Both the position numbers and the translations under genes were made by a program. The notes beneath the pieces are model-generated. The model saw only the letters and a list, made by a program, of their open reading frames with translations. It was not told the DNA's origin and did not search any database. DNA of 64,000 nucleotides from Ruminococcus sp. (GTDB lineage: Bacteria > Bacillota > Clostridia > Oscillospirales > Ruminococcaceae). The DNA lies in contig JAJQIB010000014.1 of assembly GCA_021199375.1 (NCBI GenBank), forward strand, positions 1 through 64,000, read 5' to 3'. Within the stretch, counting starts at the first letter, position 1. Each line of letters starts with the position of its first letter. Below, piece after piece: positions 9,914 to 18,125 of the stretch.

Positions 9914-11188
9914 TTAGGTACGGTAATCGCCGTTTATTTTTACATAGTCGTAGGTAAGATCGCAGCCCCAGGCTGTAGCATTGCCGTCACCGTTTCCTAC
10001 ACTTATCTGTACATATATCTCATCCCTTGAAAGAGCCTTTGCAGCCTCCTCCTCAGAAAACTCGACTCCCGCTCCGTTTTTGCAAACCTCTATCATCGCA
10101 TATTCTGAGCCGATGGATACATCTACTTGGGTTATGTCAAAGTCCGCCTCCGCATAGCCTACAGCACAGAGGATTCTTCCCCAGTTTGCATCCTCACCGA
10201 AAACCGCCGCCTTAAAGAGGGAGGAGCAGATTACGCTTTTTGCTATTACCTTTGCCGTGTCGTCATCCTTAGCACCTGCTACAGTGCATTCAATAAGCTT
10301 TGTAGCGCCCTCGCCGTCCTTTGCAAGCATACGTGTAAGATTCATCATTACAATGTAAAGAGCCTGCTTAAAGGTATCGTAGTCTGCTCCCTCGGCGGTA
10401 ATTTCATCATTTTCCGCCATGCCGCTCGACATAAGCGCTACCATGTCGTTTGTAGACTGGTCGCCATCAATCGATAGGCAGTTGTACGTAATCTTTACGA
10501 CATCGCTAAGTGCCTTTTGAAGCATCTCGCTTGAAACCGCACAGTCTGTCGTGATAAAGTTTAGCGTTGTCGCCATATTCGGGTGAATCATTCCGCTGCC
10601 CTTTGCCATTCCGCCGAGGTGACAAGCCTTGCCGTCTAGCTCAAACTCAACTGCTACCTGCTTTGGAAATGTATCCGTTGTCATAATAGCCTCAGCTGCT
10701 GCATCGTTGTTTGATACGCAAAGGCTCATAACCAGCATAGGCATTGCCTTTTCTATAGGCTCAATCGGTAAAATCTGACCGATAACACCGGTGGATGCAA
10801 CTATAACCTCTTGAGGCTTACATCCAAGTGCCTTTGCGGTAAGCTCGCACATCCTTTGAGCCTTCTGCTCACCATCTGCATTACAGGTGTTGGCATTTTT
10901 TGAATTTACGATTACAGCCCTTGCCTTGCCACCGGTTGCCGCAAGATTTTGCTTTGTTACAACAATCGGTGCGCCCTTTACCTTGTTTTGGGTGTAAACC
11001 GCCGCCGCATTGCATAAAACGTCTGACTGTATCATTCCGAGATCGTTTTTATGAGTGGCGTTAGGGTCATCATTAGCGGGCTTTTTTATTCCTGCATAAA
11101 CGCCTCCTGCACGAAATCCACGAGCGGCACAAACTCCGCCATATATATATTTGTATCCGTCAAATTCCTTCAGGGTAATTTCCTTCAT
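9914..11188 (-). CDS. argJ: Bifunctional ornithine/glutamate acetyltransferase ArgJ
   Basis: 424 aa. It recycles the acetyl group from N-acetylornithine to glutamate and, in bifunctional forms, also makes N-acetylglutamate from acetyl-CoA. The self-cleavage site is visible as HPNMA-TTLNF, where Thr207 becomes the nucleophile and new N-terminus of the beta chain. No argA or argE occurs in the window, consistent with a cyclic pathway. It is 15 bp after argC. Confidence 0.96.
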   Translation of the reverse strand: MKEITLKEFDGYKYIYGGVCAARGFRAGGVYAGIKKPANDDPNATHKNDLGMIQSDVLCNAAAVYTQNKVKGAPIVVTKQNLAATGGKARAVIVNSKNANTCNADGEQKAQRMCELTAKALGCKPQEVIVASTGVIGQILPIEPIEKAMPMLVMSLCVSNNDAAAEAIMTTDTFPKQVAVEFELDGKACHLGGMAKGSGMIHPNMATTLNFITTDCAVSSEMLQKALSDVVKITYNCLSIDGDQSTNDMVALMSSGMAENDEITAEGADYDTFKQALYIVMMNLTRMLAKDGEGATKLIECTVAGAKDDDTAKVIAKSVICSSLFKAAVFGEDANWGRILCAVGYAEADFDITQVDVSIGSEYAMIEVCKNGAGVEFSEEEAAKALSRDEIYVQISVGNGDGNATAWGCDLTYDYVKINGDYRT

Positions 11189-11203
11189 TTTACTTCCTCC
11201 GAT

Positions 11204-12157
11204 TTAAAGTCCTGTTCCTTCATCAAGACCGAACATTATATTCATATTTTGCACTGCCGCTCCGCTTGCTCCCTTGCCGAGATTGTCAAGACGTGATACA
11301 AGCAAAATCTGCTCGTCATTTCCAAATACAAAAAGCTGCATATCGTTAGTTCCTGCAAGAGTATTTGCCGCTAAGAAGCCATCGCTAAGTGTATCCCTGC
11401 CGCCAAGCTCCATCACCCTAACAAATCGCTGTCCTTCATAATGCTCAGACAAAATCTCGTGTATGTCCTTTGGTGTGTATTGCTTGTTAAGACAGCGTGA
11501 GATTAGCGGCACGCTTACCGCCATTCCGCTGTAGTAGTCATCGACTATCGGGTTAAACATCGGTTTGTATTTTAGTCCGCAGACCTTTTGCATCTCTGGC
11601 AGATGCTTGTGGCTTTGCGTAAGTGCGTACTGACGGGGAGAGAAGCACTCAACGGGCTTATCATCGTTTTCTAGGGTCGCAATCATTTTCTTTCCGCCGC
11701 CGCTGTAGCCGCTAACTGCGTGACAGGTAAGCGGATAATCCTCTGGAAGGACTCCTGACTTAACAAGCGGATAAACTAGGCTTATAAAGCCGCTTGCGTA
11801 GCATCCGGGATTTGCAACACGTTTAGATTTCGCAATATTGTCACGATGCTCCTTTGAAAGCTCAGGAAATCCGTAGTCCCAATCTGCATTTGTTCGGTGT
11901 GCAGTAGATGCATCAATTATCTTCACCTTGTCGTTTTTTACCAGCGACACCGCTTCAATTGCTGCCGCATCGGGCAGACACAAAAAGGTTACATCTGACG
12001 AGTTTATAAGCTCGCTTCTTGCATTCACGTCCTTGCGATGCTCATCGTCGATGGTTAAAATCTCAATATCCTCACGATTTTCAAAGCGCTCATATATCTT
12101 AAGACCAGTTGTGCCTGCGCTTCCGTCAATAAATACCTTTATCTTCATAAGGCTCAT
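11204..12157 (-). CDS. argC: N-acetyl-gamma-glutamyl-phosphate reductase, short (type 2) form
   Basis: 317 aa. An N-terminal Rossmann fold (KVFIDGSAGTTGLKIYERF) precedes the catalytic Cys in NPGCYASGF; the residue pattern and length match the short ArgC subfamily. It reduces N-acetylglutamyl phosphate to the semialdehyde with NADPH. The start overlaps the upstream membrane-protein stop by 4 bp (ATGA-type coupling). A second in-frame ATG at 12148 is possible, as the GGG site is very close to the first. Confidence 0.94.
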   Translation of the reverse strand: MSLMKIKVFIDGSAGTTGLKIYERFENREDIEILTIDDEHRKDVNARSELINSSDVTFLCLPDAAAIEAVSLVKNDKVKIIDASTAHRTNADWDYGFPELSKEHRDNIAKSKRVANPGCYASGFISLVYPLVKSGVLPEDYPLTCHAVSGYSGGGKKMIATLENDDKPVECFSPRQYALTQSHKHLPEMQKVCGLKYKPMFNPIVDDYYSGMAVSVPLISRCLNKQYTPKDIHEILSEHYEGQRFVRVMELGGRDTLSDGFLAANTLAGTNDMQLFVFGNDEQILLVSRLDNLGKGASGAAVQNMNIMFGLDEGTGL

Positions 12158-12648
12158 TCGCCCTTTCTTTTATGTTTTTTGCTTCGCCTATTACCGCTTT
12201 TGGGATTGTCATTTAGTATCGGTACATAGCTTTTTTCCTGCTCAAGACGTTTCTTTTTACGTGCGGCATCTATGTCCTCCTGTACGGCAATTGCTCCTTC
12301 GTCTTTAAATACATTTCCTACACCGAATCCAAAAAATGCAAAGATAGCACAGACTATCAGAAAATTAGGACTTAGCGTGTCAAATCCTGCAAAAAAGTAC
12401 ATAATAAGCACCGCCACAGTCAGGTATCCGATAAACCATGGCTTGAGTCCGTTGTTTTTGGCATATATAAATGTAATGATTAGTGTTGATGCAGGAAGAA
12501 GAATCATCACGTACGCTACGTGTAAAAGCAGTGAGCCTGTTACATTATCAGCAAGCACCTTTAATCCGACTGAAGGGATTAGCCAGATGATAAGATAGAC
12601 AATACCCTTTTGCCACGATTTAAGCGTTATTCTATCAGCGAGCTTCAC
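12154..12648 (-). CDS. Small four-helix membrane protein of unknown function in the arginine operon
   Basis: 164 aa, not recognised. About four hydrophobic segments (approximately 13-33, 40-62, 70-90, 96-113) are followed by a charged, Lys/Arg-rich cytoplasmic tail ending KKHKRKGE. It overlaps argH by 14 bp upstream and argC by 4 bp downstream, so it is firmly locked into the operon by translational coupling. No transporter signature is visible. A role in arginine uptake or export is a guess from position only. Confidence 0.8.
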   Translation of the reverse strand: MKLADRITLKSWQKGIVYLIIWLIPSVGLKVLADNVTGSLLLHVAYVMILLPASTLIITFIYAKNNGLKPWFIGYLTVAVLIMYFFAGFDTLSPNFLIVCAIFAFFGFGVGNVFKDEGAIAVQEDIDAARKKKRLEQEKSYVPILNDNPKSGNRRSKKHKRKGE

Positions 12649-14020
12649 TTAGCTTCTCCTCAAGCCTTTTAATCTGCTCCTTCACAGCCTCGGGAGCAGG
12701 ACCGCCCTGCGATTTTCTTTGCATAACGCAGGCTTCAAGCGAGATTGCTTCATATACGTCAGTATCAAATGTGTCGCAGACCGCCTTGTATTCCTCTATC
12801 GGGAGCGTTTCGAGAGTCAATCCCTTTTCGATACAGGTATGCACAAGCGTTCCTGTAGCCTTGTAGGCATCACGGAAGGGCATACCCTTTTTAACAAGAT
12901 AGTCGGCACAGTCGGTGGCGTTTATAAAGCCCTTAGCCGCCGCCGCTCTCATGTTCTCCTTGTTTATCGTCATCGTGTCAAGCATCGGGATAAATGTTTT
13001 AAGGCAAAGCTTAACGGTATCTACCGCATCAAATATTGCTTCCTTATCCTCCTGCATATCCTTGTTGTAAGCAAGCGGAATACCCTTCATCATTGTAAGC
13101 AGTGTGTTTAAATCACCGTAAACTCTAGCCGTCTTTCCACGAATAAGCTCGGTCACATCGGGGTTTTTCTTTTGCGGCATTATTGACGAGCCTGTTGCAT
13201 ATGCATCGTCAAGCTCTACAAACTTAAACTCCCACGAGCACCACATGATAATCTCTTCTGAAAATCTCGACAGATGTGACATGAGGATAGACAAAGCACT
13301 AGCAAGCTCCATACAAAAATCTCTGTCAGAAACTCCGTCAAGCGAGTTTCCCATCACCTCATCAAAGCCTAAAAGCTCGCAAACACGCTGTCTGTTTATC
13401 GGATATGTAGTGCCTGCAAGCGCACATGAGCCTAATGGCAGCTGATTTAAGCGCTTATATAGGTCGTCAAGTCTTCCGATATCACGCATCAGCATCTGCG
13501 CATAGGCAAGCACATGGTGTGCCAGTGTTATAGGCTGCGCACGCTGCATATGAGTGTATCCGGGCATTACTGTAGTGAGGTTTTCCTTCGCAATCTTAAG
13601 TATTGTCTCAATTAGGCTTACGCAGTACGCCTTTATTTCGGTGACCTCATCTCTTAGATAAAGCCTTATGTCAAGTGCGACCTGGTCATTTCTGCTTCTT
13701 GCTGTATGAAGACGCTTTCCCGTATCGCCTAAACGTTCGGTAAGCACTGATTCAATGAACATATGTATATCTTCAGCTGTAGGGTCAAACTCAAGCCTGC
13801 CGCTTTCAATGTCATCAAGTATTTCCTTTAGTCCCGCAACAATTTTTTCGCTCTCGCCTTGCTCTATGATACCGCACTCGCCAAGCATGGTTGCGTGTGC
13901 AATCGAGCCTTCAATGTCGCTTTTGTACATTTTTGAATCGAATTTAATAGATGAGTTAAAGTCGTTTACCCGCTCATCAATTTCCTTTGTGAAGCGTCCT
14001 GCCCACATCATATTTGACAT
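12635..14020 (-). CDS. argH: Argininosuccinate lyase
   Basis: 461 aa, typical length. Fumarase/aspartase superfamily, with the signature GSSIMPQKKNPD and the catalytic His region TARSRNDQVALD. It splits argininosuccinate into arginine and fumarate, the last step of the pathway. The ATG has GGAAGAT upstream, and a rho-independent hairpin lies just before it, so expression may be tuned separately from argG. Confidence 0.97.
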   Translation of the reverse strand: MSNMMWAGRFTKEIDERVNDFNSSIKFDSKMYKSDIEGSIAHATMLGECGIIEQGESEKIVAGLKEILDDIESGRLEFDPTAEDIHMFIESVLTERLGDTGKRLHTARSRNDQVALDIRLYLRDEVTEIKAYCVSLIETILKIAKENLTTVMPGYTHMQRAQPITLAHHVLAYAQMLMRDIGRLDDLYKRLNQLPLGSCALAGTTYPINRQRVCELLGFDEVMGNSLDGVSDRDFCMELASALSILMSHLSRFSEEIIMWCSWEFKFVELDDAYATGSSIMPQKKNPDVTELIRGKTARVYGDLNTLLTMMKGIPLAYNKDMQEDKEAIFDAVDTVKLCLKTFIPMLDTMTINKENMRAAAAKGFINATDCADYLVKKGMPFRDAYKATGTLVHTCIEKGLTLETLPIEEYKAVCDTFDTDVYEAISLEACVMQRKSQGGPAPEAVKEQIKRLEEKLSEAR

Positions 14021-14053
14021 AAGTTTTATCTTCCTTTCCCACTTTGATTTTTG

Positions 14054-14100
14054 AAAAAAGTTTGCGGCGTTTCGCCGATATTCTCAGCGAATGCCGCACT
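14054..14100 (-). terminator. Internal terminator or attenuator between the pentapeptide gene and argH
   Basis: On the minus strand a long imperfect stem (GTGCGGC with ATTCGC against GCGAAAC and GCCGC) is followed by a U6 run, from A residues at 14054-14059. It lies 34 bp before argH and inside an otherwise continuous operon, so it probably reduces readthrough into argHCJBDF. Confidence 0.65.
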
Positions 14101-14115
14101 TTTTCTTTAGATTTT

Positions 14116-14562
14116 TTATTCCTTTTCGCTGTTAATAGCCTTTTGCTGTTCGAGCAGCTTTGCTATATCGATGCCGTCAATCTTTAGTCCGTCTATTTTG
14201 CAGTCGTTAATCTCAACATTTGAAAGGTCGCAGTGAACAAACTGCGAGTTTTTTAGGTCGGGATTTTTAAACTCTACATTATTCATGATAGAGCAGCCAA
14301 ATCTTGAGCCCGAAAGGTTTACGCCGAGGTAGCTCGAATGAGCCATGTAAATATCGGTGAAGATGCTTTCCTTCATGCTTATGTTGTTAAGCACGGCGTT
14401 ATCCATGTTCACATCGTCAAATTTTGCCTCCTTGAGGTTGACATTTGAAAAGCTTGCCCCTCCTAGGTTTACATCCTCGAATGACGAATTTGGCAGACTG
14501 TCATAGGTAATCTCTACCTTCTTTTCGATTGCAGGTTCAAAAATGTTTTCTTTTTCCGACAT
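14116..14562 (-). CDS. Pentapeptide-repeat protein
   Basis: 148 aa. From about residue 26 to 130 the sequence follows the A(D/N)LXX five-residue pattern, for example SFEDVNLGGASFSNVNL, FDDVNMDNAVL and SQFVHCDLSNVEI. This makes a right-handed quadrilateral beta helix. There is no signal peptide or membrane segment. A short helix (AKLLEQQKAIN) closes the C-terminus. Some members mimic DNA and protect gyrase, but many have no known role. It lies 70 bp after argG, and why it is in the arginine operon is not clear. Confidence 0.85.
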   Translation of the reverse strand: MSEKENIFEPAIEKKVEITYDSLPNSSFEDVNLGGASFSNVNLKEAKFDDVNMDNAVLNNISMKESIFTDIYMAHSSYLGVNLSGSRFGCSIMNNVEFKNPDLKNSQFVHCDLSNVEINDCKIDGLKIDGIDIAKLLEQQKAINSEKE

Positions 14563-14632
14563 AATCTTGTCCTCCTATCTATATTCAGTTGTAAATACGC
14601 TACACAAAAATTGCTCCTTGAACGTACCCTAA

Positions 14633-15862
14633 TTATTGATTGCCGCGCTTTTGCTCAAGCTTTGCTCTAACCTTGATCGGAAGTCCGAATAGATTGATAA
14701 AGCCGGCACTGTCAGCCTGGTTGTAAACCTCATCCTCGTCAAAGGTCGCAACCTCTTCATCGTAAAGGGTATATGGTGAGGTGACACCGGCATTTATGAT
14801 GTTGCCCTTATAAAGCTTAAGCCTTACATCACCGGTAACGGTCTTTTGTGTTTCGGTGACAAATGCACTCATAGCCTCACGAAGGGGAGTGTACCACTGT
14901 CCGTTGTAGACAATATCGGCAAACTTGATTGATAGATACTGCTTTACTCTTGCAGTTTCCTTATCAAGTGTAATGGTTTCGAGTACGTCATGTGCGTGAT
15001 ACAGAATTGTTCCGCCGGGAGTTTCATATACGCCTCTTGACTTCATGCCGACAAGGCGGTTTTCAACTAGGTCTGCAAGTCCGATTCCGTTTGCTCCGCC
15101 AAGCTCATTTAGCTTGCCTACAAGTGTAGGACCGTCCATCTCAACTCCGTCAACTGAGGTCGGGATACCCTTTTCGAAGTGGATTGTTACATAGGTAGGC
15201 TTGTCGGGAGCCATGATTGGTGATACGCCAAGCTCGAGGAAGCCGGGCTTTTCATACTGTGGCTCGTTTGCGGGATCTTCAAGGTCAAGACCCTCGTGCG
15301 AAAGATGCCACAAATTCTTGTCCTTTGAGTAGTTGGTTTCTCTGTTAATTTTAAGCGGAATGTTGTGAGCCTCAGCGTACTCGATTTCCTGTTCACGGCT
15401 CTTGAGATCCCAAATTCTCCAGGGAGCGATAATCTCCATATCAGGAGCAAATCTCTTAATAGCAAGCTCGAATCTTACCTGGTCGTTGCCCTTACCTGTG
15501 CATCCGTGGCAGATAGCGTCTGCGCCCTCAGCGATAGCAATTTCTGCAATTCTCTTAGCGATAATGGGACGAGCAAAGGAGGTTCCGAGCAGATAGCGAT
15601 TTTCGTAAACAGCACCTGCCTGAACGGTAGGATAAACATACTCTTCGATAAATTCCTTTGTCAAATCCTCAATGTAGAGCTTAGATGCGCCTGTCTTGAT
15701 AGCCTTTTCCTCAAGTCCGTCAAGCTCGGTGCCCTGTCCGACATCTCCTGACACTGCGATAACCTCGCAGTTATTGTAATTCTCCTTTAGCCACGGGATG
15801 ATGATAGAAGTATCAAGTCCACCCGAATAAGCCAAAACGACCTTTTTGATTTCCTTAGCCAT
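14633..15862 (-). CDS. argG: Argininosuccinate synthase
   Basis: 409 aa from the ATG at 15862. An upstream in-frame start at 15877 is rejected because the GGAGG site lies 8 bases before 15862. N-type ATP pyrophosphatase with the PP-loop [23 protein letters not shown] and the ETNYS region bind citrulline and aspartate. It joins citrulline and aspartate using ATP. It is the first gene of the arginine operon, with a promoter at 15928-15955 and a second one further upstream. Confidence 0.97.
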   Translation of the reverse strand: MAKEIKKVVLAYSGGLDTSIIIPWLKENYNNCEVIAVSGDVGQGTELDGLEEKAIKTGASKLYIEDLTKEFIEEYVYPTVQAGAVYENRYLLGTSFARPIIAKRIAEIAIAEGADAICHGCTGKGNDQVRFELAIKRFAPDMEIIAPWRIWDLKSREQEIEYAEAHNIPLKINRETNYSKDKNLWHLSHEGLDLEDPANEPQYEKPGFLELGVSPIMAPDKPTYVTIHFEKGIPTSVDGVEMDGPTLVGKLNELGGANGIGLADLVENRLVGMKSRGVYETPGGTILYHAHDVLETITLDKETARVKQYLSIKFADIVYNGQWYTPLREAMSAFVTETQKTVTGDVRLKLYKGNIINAGVTSPYTLYDEEVATFDEDEVYNQADSAGFINLFGLPIKVRAKLEQKRGNQ

Positions 15863-15927
15863 TGCCAATTCCTCCATATATAAAAAATAGTATTAGCTAT
15901 ACGCAGCATTATGTGACTCACAATATA

Positions 15928-15955
15928 ATTATACACCTTTGTGCGAAAAAGTCAA
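15928..15955 (-). promoter_or_regulatory. Sigma-A promoter proximal to argG
   Basis: Minus-strand -35 TTGACT (15950-15955), 16-bp spacer, -10 TATAAT (15928-15933). The transcript would start about 60 nt before argG. Confidence 0.8.
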
Positions 15956-16197
15956 GGCTATTTACAGAATATTTATAAAAATATGCAAAAAATCAATCAT
16001 TTTATTGCATAATCTATAAAAATATACGCATAAAGATGCAAACGCTTGTAGATTGTCACAGCTATTCGTATCTGCTTTTTTAATTATACCACATAATTGA
16101 GATAATTGCAAGAATAATTTTCTTATGCTTTAACGCTCTACCTATTGATATTTGTAAAATATTTGTGCAGCTTAGCGAAAAATCTTACATTTTAATC
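15956..16197. other. Leader region between argG and the 16.3-kb gene
   Basis: About 240 bp of AT-rich DNA. It contains the distal minus-strand promoter at 16083-16111 and several ATAT/TATGC-rich near-palindromes that could be ArgR boxes, though none fits the consensus well enough to call. No gene or riboswitch is supported. Confidence 0.4.
16083..16111 (-). promoter_or_regulatory. Distal minus-strand sigma-A promoter upstream of argG
   Basis: Minus-strand -35 TTGCAA (16106-16111), 17-bp spacer, -10 TATAAT (16083-16088). A transcript from here would carry a leader of about 215 nt before argG. Confidence 0.6.
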
Positions 16198-16226
16198 TTG
16201 ACAAAGTGCGAAAAGTGTGCTAAACT
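16198..16226 (+). promoter_or_regulatory. Sigma-A promoter for the gene at 16337
   Basis: -35 TTGACA (16198-16203), 17-bp spacer, -10 TAAACT (16221-16226). It leaves a leader of roughly 100 nt before the start codon. Confidence 0.7.
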
Positions 16227-16336
16227 ATACTTGAAGAAATGTAAATACAAACGAGCTTGCCAGATTTTGGCTGTGCAAGCTCTACAAATGTGTATGCTTG
16301 AATAGTAGAATAAGCACGCATAAGGAGGAGATTTTT

Positions 16337-17917
16337 ATGTTAAAGAAATCGTTTTTAACCCCTGTATTGTCAGGTGTGTTGGCGGTTACTGTAGTGGGCT
16401 CAGGAGTAGGATATTACTTTGAGTTCGTAAAGGATGATTCCTCTGCCTCAGATAAAGACGGCGGTTCACAGACAATAACTGTAGATACTGCAGCACAGGC
16501 TATTGAGGATCAGCTCGACAAGGTTGAAAAGATAGCCAATGGCGAGCTTGAAGAGGGCTATAAGGCTCAGCTCACCTACTCAGCACCCGACAGCATTACT
16601 AATGAGCTTGGTGTAGCTCTTAGTGATATTACAATTGGCATGGAAGCAAAGCAAAAGGATAAAATGAGCGGAGTTGATATTACGCTCGACTATGATTCTC
16701 AGACCCTGCTTACGCTAAACACAGTTTATGACAACGATTCGCAGACCGCCTACATCAAAATACCTGAGCTTTCGGACGATTATCTAACCACAACCACCGA
16801 TAGTCTTAGTGCGCTTGCACAGGATTATGTTGATGAAATGGGAGTTGATGTTGAGTCTGCCAGCGGAGACGCTGATGAAATGATCGATTCGCTCAGCCAA
16901 ATCGATATGACGGCTCTGCTTGAGGACATTGAAAGCTATGAGGATGTAGTAAAGGAAAATATCCCAGAGGCTACGGCAGGCGACGACTACACTGTATCGT
17001 CAGGGGATGCGAGCATTACGCTTACAACCGAGTGCTATACGGTAACCTCGACAGACGCTTACAATCTTATGGCGGCAATTGCTGAAAAGGGAGTAGATGA
17101 CCAAACCCTTAAGGATGCGGCTTTGGCTCTTGGTATGACCGAGGACGAGTACGACTCTATGTGGGCTACTCTCTGTGATGATATTGACACCTCAGATACC
17201 GCCGCGCTTTCGGTTGATGTGTATTATTATGGCGATGATTTTGCAGGATTTAGCTTGTCAGATGGCGAAGAAGCCTATTATGCTATTGCGGCAAGTGATG
17301 ATACAAGCATGATAATCGATATGGATTTATCAGACGGAAGCGATGGATTCACCGCTAATGGTGCGCTGACGCTTGAGGACGGCTTGATTAACGGCAGCGT
17401 TGATATGGGTGTTATGGTATCAGATAGCGATGTCACCTCTAGCACAGGCGGAAGCACAAGCCTTACGCTAGAATTTGACAATCTTGAAGCTACCGAGGAA
17501 GTACTTAACGGAAAGATAACATGCTCTGTAACAAGTGCTGACACAACTATTGATATGGTTTGCTCCTTCGACAATAAGGAGGATGATATTGATACATCGC
17601 TTTCACTCAGCATGGATGGCGAGAGCCTTGGTTCGATAAGCCTTACTGCACAGGAAACAAATGCATCTGACATTTCAGTTCCTACTGGAACAGGCTATGA
17701 GCTTACTGATGATACGGCACTTGAAGCCTACATGGAGGGTCTTAACCTTGATAGCTGGCTAACGAATGTTCAGACGGCTCTCGGTGACGAGCTTTACACA
17801 GCTTTGTTTGGTTCGCTTACGGGTGAATCCTACAGCGATTATGACTATGATTACGATGATTATGACTATAGCTATGACTACGATGATTATGATTATGACT
17901 ATGATTATGATATCTAA
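16337..17917 (+). CDS. Unrecognised extracytoplasmic protein with an Asp/Tyr-only tail
   Basis: 526 aa from the ATG at 16337, which has AAGGAGGAG upstream; an upstream in-frame ATG at 16298 lacks a ribosome site. An N-terminal hydrophobic segment (about 8-29) looks like a signal anchor and has no lipobox. The rest is acidic, with many Thr, Ser and Asp residues and stretches of beta-rich sequence, and almost no Cys. The last 28 residues or so are nearly pure Asp and Tyr in repeating DYDYD units. I do not recognise the family. It has its own promoter and terminator, so it is a single-gene unit. The Asp-rich tail could bind cations or wall surfaces; that is inference. Confidence 0.8.
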   Translation: MLKKSFLTPVLSGVLAVTVVGSGVGYYFEFVKDDSSASDKDGGSQTITVDTAAQAIEDQLDKVEKIANGELEEGYKAQLTYSAPDSITNELGVALSDITIGMEAKQKDKMSGVDITLDYDSQTLLTLNTVYDNDSQTAYIKIPELSDDYLTTTTDSLSALAQDYVDEMGVDVESASGDADEMIDSLSQIDMTALLEDIESYEDVVKENIPEATAGDDYTVSSGDASITLTTECYTVTSTDAYNLMAAIAEKGVDDQTLKDAALALGMTEDEYDSMWATLCDDIDTSDTAALSVDVYYYGDDFAGFSLSDGEEAYYAIAASDDTSMIIDMDLSDGSDGFTANGALTLEDGLINGSVDMGVMVSDSDVTSSTGGSTSLTLEFDNLEATEEVLNGKITCSVTSADTTIDMVCSFDNKEDDIDTSLSLSMDGESLGSISLTAQETNASDISVPTGTGYELTDDTALEAYMEGLNLDSWLTNVQTALGDELYTALFGSLTGESYSDYDYDYDDYDYSYDYDDYDYDYDYDI

Positions 17918-17936
17918 TACTAGCAGGATTTAAACC

Positions 17937-17972
17937 AAGTCCCCTGGCTTTAAACGGTCAGGGGACTTTTTT
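17937..17972 (+). terminator. Rho-independent terminator
   Basis: Perfect 10-bp stem AAGTCCCCTG (17937-17946) / CAGGGGACTT (17959-17968), followed by more T residues. Confidence 0.92.
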
Positions 17973-18055
17973 ACTTGTACCTGTGCGCCACTGACGCACA
18001 ACGGTTTTTCTATGAAATACACAAAAAATTAACAAAATGTTGTGCACTTTGTATA

Positions 18056-18084
18056 TTGACTAAACAGTACGGATATTTTATAAT
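18056..18084 (+). promoter_or_regulatory. Sigma-A promoter of aspartate kinase
   Basis: -35 TTGACT (18056-18061), 17-bp spacer, -10 TATAAT (18079-18084). The leader is only about 35 nt, too short for a lysine riboswitch. Confidence 0.85.
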
Positions 18085-18125
18085 AAATAAGTATCTATAA
18101 TTTATAACGTAAGGAGAAGATTTAA

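Noticed and set aside
18085-18125. Lysine riboswitch before aspartate kinase
   Set aside because: The leader is only about 35 nt from the promoter to the start codon and shows no such fold.
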